Made by a program: the position numbers and the translations under genes. Shown here in pieces: positions 9,443-20,101 of a DNA stretch of 46,392 bases; within the stretch, counting starts at the first letter, position 1; every line of letters begins with the position of its first letter. Origin of the DNA: an uncultured Afifella sp. (lineage in GTDB: Bacteria > Pseudomonadota > Alphaproteobacteria > Rhizobiales > Afifellaceae); the NCBI GenBank assembly GCA_947259045.1, contig CAMYKZ010000035.1, positions 28,482 to 74,873 on the forward strand, in the 5' to 3' direction. The notes under the pieces were generated by a model. That model was given only the letters and a program-made list of their open reading frames with translations. It was not told the DNA's origin and did not search any database.

Positions 9443-9480
9443 GCCTGAAAACGGCTAACCCGGACTTAATGGGAAGAAAT

Positions 9481-9993
9481 TCAATCGTCGTGCGGCAGAT
9501 CTTCGGTGTAATCCGACCAGCGGCCGATCCGTTTCCGGTTGGCGTCGAAATCGGCGTAACCCACCTGCGCGCGCGAATAGATCGCCATCGCCGACTGGTC
9601 GTCGCTGAGCGGAAAAAACCGCACATCGATCGTATCGGGAAATTTCATCACCGCAGAGCGCTGCACATAGCGGCGGTAAAGCGGGTCTGCACCATTATCG
9701 ACCCGGACAAGATTGCCCTCAAAGGCCAGGCCGCTGTCCAGAGCCGCCGCGACTTCAGCAGCACCGACATGATAGAGATTGCCGCGACGATCCGCGATTG
9801 CCGCCGGGCAGAAATTGTCGCGGCATTGCAGAGCGTCGTTCGGTGAAGACCGGCGTTTCAGTGTTGCGAAATCGACCTGCCCCAGATCCGCCGGTCCGGC
9901 CAGCAACTCCCATGTCTGTTCGCGTCCATAGGCGAACGGAAAGATCAACCCGGCGACAAGCAGCCCGGCAACGATGAGCAGGATTTTTTTCAC
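9481..9993 (-). CDS. DUF1499 domain protein, membrane-anchored
   Basis: This 170-aa protein has an N-terminal hydrophobic helix (KKILLIVAGLLVAGLIFPFA) and then a DUF1499 domain. Family-like features are the SSPNDALQC segment, YVQRSAVMKFPDTIDVRF, SRAQVGYADFDANRKRI and the D-rich C-terminus. The function of DUF1499 is not established. The start is a GTG at 9993 with GGAAGAGG a few bases upstream. The frame is open further upstream, but without a ribosome site. It lies 38 bases upstream of the GT87 gene on the same strand, so the two may form an operon. Confidence 0.8.
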   Translation of the reverse strand: MKKILLIVAGLLVAGLIFPFAYGREQTWELLAGPADLGQVDFATLKRRSSPNDALQCRDNFCPAAIADRRGNLYHVGAAEVAAALDSGLAFEGNLVRVDNGADPLYRRYVQRSAVMKFPDTIDVRFFPLSDDQSAMAIYSRAQVGYADFDANRKRIGRWSDYTEDLPHDD

Positions 9994-10156
9994 AGAGCCT
10001 CTTCCGCCAGGGAATTTTGATGCTGTTCTTTTGTGGCTCAACTTCCAATCGGAAATCAAGCGCTTCTGCCGCCCTGTAAGCCGAATCGCCAAACGGCCTG
10101 ACCAAAATCCGCCGGATGTGATATTTCAACGAAAGAACAACCGACAGGCCGAAACC

Positions 10157-10714
10157 ATGATGGCTCACTCAAGAAACCTGATTCTGACAATTGCACTATT
10201 GGCTGCGGCAATTTCCGGCGCCAGGGCGGCCGAGGCGATCAAAATCGCATTGAACCCGGAAACCGGCCAGCGCATCATTGCCCAGATCGCAGGCGAGGCG
10301 CTGCAGGAAGCCGGTTTTGCGGTGGAATATGTCACAGTTCCGGTTGCAATCCAGTATTCGCAGATCGCAGCCGGCGCTGTCCACGTTCAGCCGAATGCCA
10401 GCGACACTGCCGACAGCGAAGATTACAAGGCCGCATTCGCCACTGGCAAAATTGCCGATGTCGGCCGAACAGCAGCTGAATCCGGCAATACCCGGTCCAG
10501 AAAGATCATCTGGACCGGCGTCAACGGCAAATGGCCGGGTGCGGCGAAGTTGCTGCGCAACATGACATTGCGGTCCGCCGACCTGCAAAAGATGGCCGCG
10601 GACGTGGACGAAGAGGGTCGCGATATCGACGCGGTCGTCACCGAATGGATGGCCGCCAACCGGAAGAGATGGAAATTCTGGACAGCCGCGTCGACGAACT
10701 GGATGAAGCAATAA
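10157..10714 (+). CDS. Miniature ProX/OpuAC-type periplasmic binding protein
   Basis: The 185-aa precursor has a signal peptide (MMAHSRNLILTIALLAAA, cleavage near GARAAEA). Residues 25-100 resemble the first lobe of glycine-betaine/choline-binding proteins. The last 50 residues (LLRNMTLRSADLQKMAADV, then an EWMAANRKRWKFW ending) match the C-terminal end of that family. The second lobe, normally well over 100 residues, is missing, so the protein is about 60% of the usual length of 300. No permease or ATPase gene is nearby. It may be a sensor or accessory protein, or a decayed copy, although the frame is intact with a good signal peptide. ATG 10160 is an alternative start. Confidence 0.75.
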   Translation: MMAHSRNLILTIALLAAAISGARAAEAIKIALNPETGQRIIAQIAGEALQEAGFAVEYVTVPVAIQYSQIAAGAVHVQPNASDTADSEDYKAAFATGKIADVGRTAAESGNTRSRKIIWTGVNGKWPGAAKLLRNMTLRSADLQKMAADVDEEGRDIDAVVTEWMAANRKRWKFWTAASTNWMKQ

Positions 10715-10715
10715 G

Positions 10716-10737
10716 GCTGATCGCTCGCGTGATCAGC
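10716..10737 (+). terminator. Hairpin after the ProX-like gene, possible terminator
   Basis: The perfect inverted repeat GCTGATC/GATCAGC with an eight-base loop starts just after the stop codon. No T-run follows, so its role in termination is uncertain. Confidence 0.3.
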
Positions 10738-10760
10738 AACGGCCGGTCCATCCCGTCGGT

Positions 10761-11384
10761 TTAATTAGCCGCGAAACAGTATAACAGTCCGTCGCCTCCG
10801 GTGCCCTGCAGTGCCGCCTGGCCGCAGCCTCGGCTGCCATGGGACGAGTTCCACGATTTCGACGGCGCATCGTCGCGAAGACCCATGCGATCGTGATGGC
10901 CGACCATGGCGCTGCCTTCGCCGTTGAGCGTCCAGTCGCCGCAGGTGTTTTCGTTGGCAGTGCCGTCAGGATTGCTTCCGGTCAGGATATCGTGGCGATT
11001 GGGGCTGTCGCCGCGGCCGTTGACGGTCTCGCCCTTTTCCGACAGCGCTGTTTCCTTGCTGATCGAATTGGCGTCGGAGTGCAGCGCCTCAATGCTTTCG
11101 GCAACAACCACACCCTCGGCATTCTGCCACGGACCTGAACCGATCCGGTCGCGTGCGTTTTGATTGCCGGTGCTGAGATAGGCGCGCCATGTCTTGCCGC
11201 CCGCTCCGGCATCCTCCGCCAGGGTCTGGCAATGAGCGTCCGCGCCCTCAAGCCCGCCGAGATTGGCGCCGTCGCCGGGGCCGGCGCTGGTGATGAAGAA
11301 CGACATGTCCTGCATTTGCGCGGCTGCGGGCCCTGCCACGGCGATGCCGGCTACAGCGAACACAATCAATGGAGCTTTCAACAT
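10761..11384 (-). CDS. Secreted lectin-like/endostatin-fold protein
   Basis: The 207-aa precursor has a clear signal peptide (MLKAPLIVFAVAGIAVAG, cleavage after AAAQ). The mature part begins with FFITSAGPGDGANLGGLEGAD, followed by AHCQTLAE, KTWRAYLST and RIGSGPW. Further on come GSNPDG, CGDWTLNGEGSAMVGHHD, WNSSHGSRGCGQ and GLLYCFAAN. This pattern, with paired cysteines and Trp/Gly-rich turns, resembles C-type-lectin-like or collagen-XVIII/endostatin-type domains found in bacterial surface proteins. I am confident that it is secreted and less so about the fold. Start 11384 has GGAGGA upstream. The ligand is unknown. Confidence 0.75.
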   Translation of the reverse strand: MLKAPLIVFAVAGIAVAGPAAAQMQDMSFFITSAGPGDGANLGGLEGADAHCQTLAEDAGAGGKTWRAYLSTGNQNARDRIGSGPWQNAEGVVVAESIEALHSDANSISKETALSEKGETVNGRGDSPNRHDILTGSNPDGTANENTCGDWTLNGEGSAMVGHHDRMGLRDDAPSKSWNSSHGSRGCGQAALQGTGGDGLLYCFAAN

Positions 11385-11451
11385 AACATCCTCCTTCAAA
11401 CAGACGGAACATTCCGAATTGGAGAGTAAGCCGGAATAAGGAGGTGAAATC

Positions 11452-11547
11452 ATGGCCGGCCGGGCGGCTTTTTTGGGCAGATCGCGTTGCCGTGTCTGGA
11501 TGGGGTTCGGCTCAGACGCCGGGCTGTTCGCCCGGAACCGAAGATGA
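11452..11547 (+). CDS. Possible 31-aa ORF with a very strong ribosome site
   Basis: AAGGAGGTG stands five bases before an ATG that opens a 31-codon frame (begins MAGRAAFLGR, ends FARNRR). The end overlaps the 3' end of the GT87 gene on the other strand. Apart from the near-perfect ribosome site there is no support, and the product is unlike anything I know. It could be chance. Confidence 0.25.
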   Translation: MAGRAAFLGRSRCRVWMGFGSDAGLFARNRR

Positions 11548-12753
11548 CCAGATGCCGTTGAGCGACGCCCACGCCTTGCCCAGCGCCAGAAGCAGCGTTG
11601 CGAAGGCGCAGGAAAAACCCATCGGAATACCGATCAGGCCGAAATCCTGATAGAAAAACGCCATCAGGCCCATAAAGGCGATGCCGGCGGCTTCCCAGGG
11701 CAGAAAACCGTGTTTCAGCCCGTAGCGGATCAGAAAAGCATAGGCGACACCCATCACCACGTGATCGTAATCGAGCACGTAGGGCGTGATCAGCAGCACC
11801 GAGGCGGCGAGTGCGGCCGATTTCAGATTCTGATCGGCCCGCGAGCGCCAGAGCCAGCATACCGACACAAGGCAGAACAGAGCGATTGCGCCCTGCGCAA
11901 GATAGGCCAGTTCCACCGGGCCGCCCAGATTGCGGACCGCGGCAAACATCGACTGCAGGCGCTGCCAGCCGGCCAGACCGATTTCCAGCACCTCCTTGCG
12001 CGTGCCCTGTGTCGTCGCCTCCACAAAGGCGAACCAGATATCGACGCCGAAGATTGCTGTCGTCAGCGCGAAGAGAAAACAGACCGTAGCGCCGGCGGAG
12101 ACAAAGACGTGCCAGCGTCCGCTCAGCATCAGCACCAGCGGGATCAGCAGGCCAAAATGCGGTTTGTAGGCCAGAAGGCCGATGCAGATGCCGGCGACAA
12201 TGGGCCGGCGATCGAGCAGCGCAAGGCCCAGACCGAGCAGTCCCGCGGTGAGAAAACCATTCTGGCCATAACCGAAATTCATCAGGATCGCCGGGAAAGC
12301 CAGTGCCACGAGCAACGCCGGCCAGCCCGGGATAATTGCCCGTACAGCCGCCATCCAGACCATCAGGGTCAGCCCCATCCACAATGTCAGCGCGACCAGA
12401 TAGGGCAGTTTCGCCAAAGTCCCGGCCACCATCAGGTGATTGGGCGGGTAAAGCCAGAGAAGGTACGGCGCATTTTCGCCGAACAATTCCTGCTGGACGG
12501 CATAATGGGCGGCAAAATCGTAGACCGCCTCCGCTTCGCCCCTGAGCACCATGATCCCGGCAGCCCAGACCTGACCGAAATCGACGCCGATCGGCCAGCC
12601 GCGGCTGTCATAGATCGTCTCCAGCCCAAGCATGACATAGACCACGCCGAACAGGATCCAGCCGGCCAGCGTGCCGGCGCCGATCAGCACGCGTTCACGG
12701 GTAAAAAAAGCGCCGGAGCGCAGGCTGTCCAGAGGTGCAGTCACTGCTGTCAT
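11512..12753 (-). CDS. GT87/DUF2029-family membrane glycosyltransferase (paralogue B)
   Basis: This 413-aa polytopic membrane protein is clearly paralogous to the gene at 8114-9442. Shared motifs are RGWPIGVDFGQVWAAG, YDFAAHYAVQQELF, LWLYPPNHL, GYGQNGFLTAG, YKPHFGLLIPLVL and ITPYVLDYDHVV. The early acidic residue and the YPP motif are the expected active-site elements of GT-C enzymes. The start ATG at 12753 is followed by a 30-residue cytoplasmic segment before the first helix. It heads a minus-strand run towards the lectin-like gene, but the 127-bp gap and lack of a clear terminator leave co-transcription open. Confidence 0.8.
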   Translation of the reverse strand: MTAVTAPLDSLRSGAFFTRERVLIGAGTLAGWILFGVVYVMLGLETIYDSRGWPIGVDFGQVWAAGIMVLRGEAEAVYDFAAHYAVQQELFGENAPYLLWLYPPNHLMVAGTLAKLPYLVALTLWMGLTLMVWMAAVRAIIPGWPALLVALAFPAILMNFGYGQNGFLTAGLLGLGLALLDRRPIVAGICIGLLAYKPHFGLLIPLVLMLSGRWHVFVSAGATVCFLFALTTAIFGVDIWFAFVEATTQGTRKEVLEIGLAGWQRLQSMFAAVRNLGGPVELAYLAQGAIALFCLVSVCWLWRSRADQNLKSAALAASVLLITPYVLDYDHVVMGVAYAFLIRYGLKHGFLPWEAAGIAFMGLMAFFYQDFGLIGIPMGFSCAFATLLLALGKAWASLNGIWSSSVPGEQPGV

Positions 12754-12817
12754 CGCCGAGACTTAGCCCGGGCGCGGTAAATTCCGGCTTAATGGCGCGC
12801 CGGTTCGGGAATTCTAC

Positions 12818-13438
12818 TCAGGCCGCTTCAGGCCGCCAGTCGATGCCGACATGGCCGGGCTGATCCGCAATCCGCTTTACCCAGGCTTCGATGCCCGGAA
12901 ACCGCGACAGGTCGAAACCGCCGACATGGGCATCATGGGTGTAACCATAGAGCGAAATGTCGGCGATCGACATCACCTCGCCGGCCAGCCAGTCATGATC
13001 CTTGAGCCGCGTCTCCATCACGCCAAGTGCCCGGTTGCCGCGCTCAAGCAGGTCCGCCATCCGCTCCGGCGTCGCCAGTTCCGCCCGTTCCGGATAGACC
13101 GTCAGTGCCCGGCGCACGGCGATTGACGGCTCGTGGTCATATTGTTCGAAAAAAAGCCATTCGAACATCTTTGCCCGATCATAGGGATCGGCCGGGATAA
13201 AACCGGTTCCCTCGGCCAGATGCACCAGCATGGCGTTGGACTCCGCCAGATGGCGTCCGTCCGCCAGTTCCAGAAGCGGCACCTTGCCGTTTGGATTGCG
13301 CGCAAGATGATCTGGCGTACGGGTCGATCCGTCACGCGAACTCATCTCGACGAGCCGAAACAACAAATCCAGATGTGCCAGCAATAACCGTGGCTTATAG
13401 GAATTTCCTGAGTCTTGATATGAATAGAGCGTCAGCAT
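12818..13438 (-). CDS. Glutathione S-transferase family protein
   Basis: This 206-aa protein has the GST architecture: a thioredoxin-like N-terminal domain (MLTLYSYQDSGNSYKPRLLL, NPNGKVPLLEL, ESNAMLVHLA) and a helical C-terminal domain with ADISLYGYTHDAHVGGFDL, including the N-capping box Asp typical of GSTs. The first-domain Ser in SGNSYK is a candidate glutathione-activating residue. This suggests a beta/zeta-like or omega-like bacterial class, but the subclass is not certain. It stands alone between the GT87 gene and the homoserine-dehydrogenase-like gene. The substrate is unknown. Confidence 0.88.
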   Translation of the reverse strand: MLTLYSYQDSGNSYKPRLLLAHLDLLFRLVEMSSRDGSTRTPDHLARNPNGKVPLLELADGRHLAESNAMLVHLAEGTGFIPADPYDRAKMFEWLFFEQYDHEPSIAVRRALTVYPERAELATPERMADLLERGNRALGVMETRLKDHDWLAGEVMSIADISLYGYTHDAHVGGFDLSRFPGIEAWVKRIADQPGHVGIDWRPEAA

Positions 13439-13541
13439 GGCTAATCTCCTGCAATTGCCAATGAGTTGTCACGGAAATGAGGGAAACTCCAGCGCGTTCC
13501 GCTGATCACAGCGTGAAGAAAGATTGAGCCGGTAATCCGGA

Positions 13542-16137
<2,596 letters not shown>

Positions 16138-16294
16138 TGCAAAGGCTTCCGGATCAGGAAAAGGATCGACCCTTGCAGTGTGCCCCGATTGCAACACGGA
16201 TTTGCTAAAGCGAAACACCAAGCAATCGTGACTCGACTCTATTCTGCTTGAGCCAATAAATTGTTTCAATCTGTTTGGCTGTGGGGATTGAATA

Positions 16295-17164
16295 ATGACG
16301 ATTAACGAATGGTGCCGATCAACAACAGCAATCGTTGGCATTCTGGGCTTGGGTTTTGCCGCAAACGCGGCCGATCTTCCTGTCTACGAACAACCTGCGG
16401 CCCCACCCTCCGACAGCCTTCCGGCAGTCTCGGGGATCAATTTCAAGATCGATGGCTTTGGCGGTTATTACGAGACCGACAATACCGACGGCGGAATTGC
16501 CGGCGTTTCCGGTTCAGTGACAGTGCCGCTCGGTGAGCGATTCGGTGCCCAGCTTGATGGCATGGGTGCCAGCGTCGACGGCGATTTCATCGGCGGCGTT
16601 GCCGGACATCTGTTCTGGCGCGATCCGGATACGGGTCTGTTTGGCGGTTACGGATCCTATGTGACGCGCGACGGATCGGGGATCGACACATGGCGCTTGG
16701 GAGCGGAAGGCGAGATTTACTTCGGGCAGTTGTCGCTTGAAGCCATCGTTGGTTATGAGGATGTCGATTCACCTGCCGGCCTGGTTGACGACGGCCATGT
16801 ATTCGGAATTGCCGATGCGGCTTATTACATCACCGACGATTTCCGTGTGGCGGTCGGCTATCGCCGCCTGCTGGATATGAATATCGGCGCATTGGGCATG
16901 GAATACCAGTTGCCATCGAATTTCGTCAGCGGCGCCTCCCTGTTTGCGGAAGGGCGGATCGGCGAGGACGATTATGCCGGCGCAATCGGCGGGATCCGCT
17001 TTGCCTTCGGCGGCGGCGACAAGAGCCTGATCCGGCGGCACCGCGAAGACGATCCGCGCAACCGGTTGCCGGACGATCTGTTTGATCTGGCGCCGTGTGC
17101 CCCTGGCGAGACATACGATCCCTTTGACGGCTGCACTGTTCTCTTCGCGCCGCCGCCACTTTGA
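16295..17164 (+). CDS. Predicted outer-membrane beta-barrel protein
   Basis: The 289-aa precursor has a signal peptide cleaved near FAANA/ADLP. The mature part alternates polar and aromatic residues in short strands rich in Gly, Tyr and Asp (GGYYETDN, GGVAGHLFWRDPDTGLFGGYGSYV, LEAIVGYEDVD, FRVAVGYRRLL), as in small outer-membrane barrels. It is followed by a non-barrel tail with RRHREDDPRNR and two cysteines (APCAPGETYDPFDGC). The last residues are Pro/Leu rather than the usual terminal Phe, so the barrel may end before the tail. I cannot name a family. The product converges on the PaaK-like gene with ten bases between stops. Confidence 0.75.
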   Translation: MTINEWCRSTTAIVGILGLGFAANAADLPVYEQPAAPPSDSLPAVSGINFKIDGFGGYYETDNTDGGIAGVSGSVTVPLGERFGAQLDGMGASVDGDFIGGVAGHLFWRDPDTGLFGGYGSYVTRDGSGIDTWRLGAEGEIYFGQLSLEAIVGYEDVDSPAGLVDDGHVFGIADAAYYITDDFRVAVGYRRLLDMNIGALGMEYQLPSNFVSGASLFAEGRIGEDDYAGAIGGIRFAFGGGDKSLIRRHREDDPRNRLPDDLFDLAPCAPGETYDPFDGCTVLFAPPPL

Positions 17165-17174
17165 AGGCGCGTGA

Positions 17175-18518
17175 CTACGGCTGATCCAGTTCGCAAAGAT
17201 AATCGAAAAATTTGCCGCTGGCTGACCTGTCTATAGCCTCGCAGGCTATCGGAACGGCTGTCAGCGAGGGGTGCAGATTTTGCCGGAGGAGCCGGGTCAG
17301 AGCGGCCTCGTCGACAAGCTGATCGGGCGTTTCAGGGACATATCGGACCTCAACCCGGTCCAGATCCGTTTGGGCTATCTGCAATTGCCTGTGCGGCAGC
17401 ACCTCGAGAATTTCCCGCAGTTTTATAAACGGGAATTTGCTGCTGCCGTCGTTGAAGCGGAACAATGACCGGGCGCGGCCGACAATCCTTTCAATCTGGT
17501 CCAGATTACGGCCGCAGGAGCATTGCTGCGCTGACAGAATGGCATAATCGCCAACGTCGTAGCGGATGAACGGCATGCTGTACTGATAAAATCCGGTAAC
17601 CACGACCCTGCCCGGTTCGCCGGGCTGCGCCGACCGGCCATCTTCGTCAAGGATCTCCAGATACACATTTTCCATCGATACATGATGACGGGACGAGGCA
17701 TGGCATTGCGCAGATATCTGGCCGACCTCGGTTGATCCGTAACGATCAAGCAAGGGCGCGCCCAGGACATTTTCAACGATCGACCGCATATCGTCGCTCA
17801 CGGTTTCGCCAAATGAAAAACAGGCCTTGAGACCAAGCGCCCTGCCCTGCCGGCTGCCGATGGTTCTTGCAATTTCCAGAAGATTGCTCGGGTAGGAGGT
17901 CAGATAGTCCGGACGGCAATCGTCAAGCCATTCAATCTGCTGCTCAACTGTCGCCGTCAACGTATTGAGCTGGAAGACTGCAGCCTCGCGTGAGGAGGCA
18001 TGCCAACCGCTGGAACGGCTTCCTTTGGGAAAAGCGTGAGCGCCCTTCGGAAACGATTTCACGATCGCAAGGCTGCGGCCGGTCTCGATGCCATGCCAAT
18101 CGTAAAACCGGGCATCAAGCATATGACAGGCCATTGCGGCCAACCGGTCCCACAGGATACGGATTGGCCGGCCTGTTGACCCTGATGTCCTGATTTCCGT
18201 TGGCTGGCCGACCGGTTGGGGAACTGACCTGGCAAACAGCCTTTCGGATTTTGCCTGGACGGTTTCCCGGTTTAAAACCGGCACATCCTGCCATCTCCGC
18301 CAATCAATCGAACCATGATCGGTGAACAGAACAGACAGCGCCTGGCGGTAATAGTCGGTTTCAGCATGTGCATGCCGGACAACTCGTTCCAGCAGGCGGC
18401 GCTGATATGCGTCCATGTCCGGCTTTGACAGCCATTGCGATTTCCGCAGGGCGTCAAGGAACCGCCGCCTGGTCTCTTCGTCTTGTTTCAGGGTCGTCTG
18501 GTCTGCGTAATCCGACAT
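17175..18518 (-). CDS. PaaK/CapK-type adenylate-forming enzyme
   Basis: This 447-aa protein belongs to the phenylacetate-CoA ligase/coenzyme F390 synthetase/CapK group of the ANL superfamily, which activates carboxylic acids as acyl-adenylates. The P-loop-like motif RTSGSTGRPI is at about 110-120. Other expected motifs are FSFGETVSDDM, LLDRYGSTEVGQI and PFIRYDVGDYA, plus a CSCGR element seen in this group. The final region (RSASGKFFDYL) carries the lysine expected in the C-terminal domain. No capsule or phenylacetate genes adjoin it, so the substrate cannot be inferred. An upstream hairpin at 18563-18585 separates it from the cold-shock gene. Confidence 0.85.
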   Translation of the reverse strand: MSDYADQTTLKQDEETRRRFLDALRKSQWLSKPDMDAYQRRLLERVVRHAHAETDYYRQALSVLFTDHGSIDWRRWQDVPVLNRETVQAKSERLFARSVPQPVGQPTEIRTSGSTGRPIRILWDRLAAMACHMLDARFYDWHGIETGRSLAIVKSFPKGAHAFPKGSRSSGWHASSREAAVFQLNTLTATVEQQIEWLDDCRPDYLTSYPSNLLEIARTIGSRQGRALGLKACFSFGETVSDDMRSIVENVLGAPLLDRYGSTEVGQISAQCHASSRHHVSMENVYLEILDEDGRSAQPGEPGRVVVTGFYQYSMPFIRYDVGDYAILSAQQCSCGRNLDQIERIVGRARSLFRFNDGSSKFPFIKLREILEVLPHRQLQIAQTDLDRVEVRYVPETPDQLVDEAALTRLLRQNLHPSLTAVPIACEAIDRSASGKFFDYLCELDQP

Positions 18519-18562
18519 TCAGGTCTCGCTGTCCCGTCCCTGCAAAGCCTTTACAAGGATCG

Positions 18563-18585
18563 ACGGCGGGCTTCGCGCCCGCCGT
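18563..18585 (-). terminator. Strong hairpin downstream of the cold-shock gene
   Basis: ACGGCGGGC and GCCCGCCGT form a nine-base-pair stem with a five-base loop, 28 bases past the stop of the gene at 18613. No T-tract follows on the minus strand, so it may act as a weak terminator or an RNA-stabilising hairpin. Confidence 0.5.
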
Positions 18586-18612
18586 TCAGCACCATATCTT
18601 CCGTCAATTCCG

Positions 18613-19218
18613 TCAGTCGTCGATCAGTTGCAAATTCACAGCCTGCGGCCCGCGCCCGCGCCTGTCCTGCTCGGTTTCGAACGATATCTTTGTGCCCTCT
18701 TCCAATTGCGGAAGACCCGAACGCTCGATGGCTGAAATGTGTACGAAAACATCTTTGCTGCCGTCTTCCGGCGACACGAAGCCAAAACCGCGTTCCGCAT
18801 TGAAAAACTTCAGAACGCCATTTTGCCGTGGCCCGAGTTCCTTCGGCGCCTGATCCTGATATTGCGGACGACCGCCACCCTGGCCGCCGCCGCCCGGACC
18901 GCTGTTCTGGCCACTGTTCTGGCCGCCGCGATAGCCGCCGCCGCTCTGGTCCCGGTCGCCACCGCCACGGTAGCCACCCTGGCCGCCACGGTCGCCGCCT
19001 CCGCGGTATCCGCCGCCCTGGTCCCGGTCGCCGCCGCGATATCCGCCGCCGCGATTACTATCGCCAAAAGGGTCCCCGGCGTCAGGCGGAGGACCGCCAA
19101 AATCCGGCACATCACCGGTAAATTCACGTCGTCCACCGCGGCGTTGGCCGCGATCCCGGTTCCTGCGACTACCGCCGAAATCATCTTCGTCGTCGTCGTA
19201 GTTGCCGCCTGCCGTCAT
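18613..19218 (-). CDS. Cold-shock-domain protein with long Gly/Arg-rich N-terminal region
   Basis: This 201-aa protein has two parts. Residues 1-130 are disordered and built from repeated RGG-type units (YRGG, GGDRD, GGGYRGG), after an acidic start (YDDDEDDFGG). Residues 132-201 are a cold-shock domain with RNP1 (ERGFGFV) and RNP2 (DVFVHIS). CSD proteins bind single-stranded nucleic acid and melt RNA structure. RGG tracts add non-specific RNA binding and favour condensation. CspA proteins are normally about 70 aa without such a tail. The ATG at 19218 has AAAGGAC upstream. The repeats also make long antisense frames, which I regard as shadows. Confidence 0.92.
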   Translation of the reverse strand: MTAGGNYDDDEDDFGGSRRNRDRGQRRGGRREFTGDVPDFGGPPPDAGDPFGDSNRGGGYRGGDRDQGGGYRGGGDRGGQGGYRGGGDRDQSGGGYRGGQNSGQNSGPGGGGQGGGRPQYQDQAPKELGPRQNGVLKFFNAERGFGFVSPEDGSKDVFVHISAIERSGLPQLEEGTKISFETEQDRRGRGPQAVNLQLIDD

Positions 19219-19456
19219 CAAAGTCGTCCTTTCAAAGACAAGGTTCGGCCCTGCTCACACACAAAGCCAGTGTTGCGCCCCATGCGCATGTATTTTCGAA
19301 TTATCGTCATCTGAACCGGGAAATTTATCCGCAAGGCCCCTCGCAACAAGCCAGCCGGCAGCCAATCTGCGGTGCTGTGCAGCCACAGTTATGACGGCAA
19401 GACGCCGCATCGGCAAGTGAAAATTCCACGGCGATGCTTCCAGTCACGGCAGGAAT

Positions 19457-19849
19457 TCAGCAATTATTGTCAAGAATCCCGGGCTGTCCGGGTACGCCTA
19501 TGCGAACACGAGCAGTCCCAGCGCGAATAAAACCGAGCCGGCCGGCGGCCTGCTTTGTGACGTCGATTATCCGCCCGGACCGAAACGGCCCCCGGTCATT
19601 GACCGTGACCATGGCCGCATTGCCATTGCGAAGGTTTTCGACTTTCACCAATGTGCCGAAGGGCAAGCTGCGATGTGCTGCAGTCATTGCTGACGGATCG
19701 GAATGCTCTCCGGAAGCCGTCAATCCGGGCATCGCGTACCACGATGCCTTGCCGCACCGTTCTGATGCGGACGCACGTCCGACAAGTAAAAACACCAAAC
19801 ATACGACAAAAACGCCGACACCAAAACGAAACCCGTTGACCGACACCAT
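19457..19849 (-). CDS. RlpA-like double-psi beta-barrel protein
   Basis: This 130-aa precursor has an N-terminal hydrophobic signal (GVGVFVVCLVFLLVG) and a single double-psi beta-barrel domain with the hallmark segments KASWYAMPG, TASGE, AAHRSLPFGTLVKV, VTVNDRGPF and GRIIDVTKQAA. These match RlpA-type proteins; true RlpA is a lytic transglycosylase acting on peptide-free glycan at the septum. The catalytic region (Asp of NDRGPF and Glu/His positions) looks intact. It lacks the SPOR domain of E. coli RlpA, so septal targeting by denuded glycan is unlikely. It appears to be a stand-alone gene. Confidence 0.88.
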   Translation of the reverse strand: MVSVNGFRFGVGVFVVCLVFLLVGRASASERCGKASWYAMPGLTASGEHSDPSAMTAAHRSLPFGTLVKVENLRNGNAAMVTVNDRGPFRSGRIIDVTKQAAGRLGFIRAGTARVRIGVPGQPGILDNNC

Positions 19850-20019
19850 TTCCGAAACCCCGAACCACCGAACGACTATCGCCAGATGACTGTTTATCCG
19901 GGCAGGACTATGGCAAGATTCAGACTTTTCAGCGCAATCGCAAACAAAAGCGGCGAAGTTTCATCTGCGGCTCCGCCGAAGCAACAAGACCGGCCCCGTG
20001 CAGAGCACGGAGCCGGCAA

Positions 20020-20047
20020 GGTGCGGCGAGAGGGGCGGAGCCGCACC
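20020..20047 (-). terminator. GC-rich hairpin downstream of the first BA14K gene
   Basis: GGTGCGGC and GCCGCACC pair across a 12-base loop, next to a second small hairpin CCGTGC/GCACGG at 19996-20010. Neither has a T-run, but both lie between the BA14K stop and the next gene. Confidence 0.35.
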
Positions 20048-20101
20048 GAGGCCGGAATAATCAATGATGACTGGAGGGTTCCGGCCCGGATATCGGTCTG
20101 C

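Noticed and set aside
8204..9448. A 414-codon plus-strand frame opposite the GT87 gene
   Set aside because: It is rich in Arg, Gln and His with no domain, and lies antisense to a clear membrane protein. Frames of this kind are common opposite GC-rich genes. The 356-codon frame at 11710-12780 is rejected for the same reason.
18810..19184. Repetitive DNA as a CRISPR-like or tandem array
   Set aside because: The repeats are irregular and keep the reading frame of the RGG tail of the cold-shock protein. There are no spacers.
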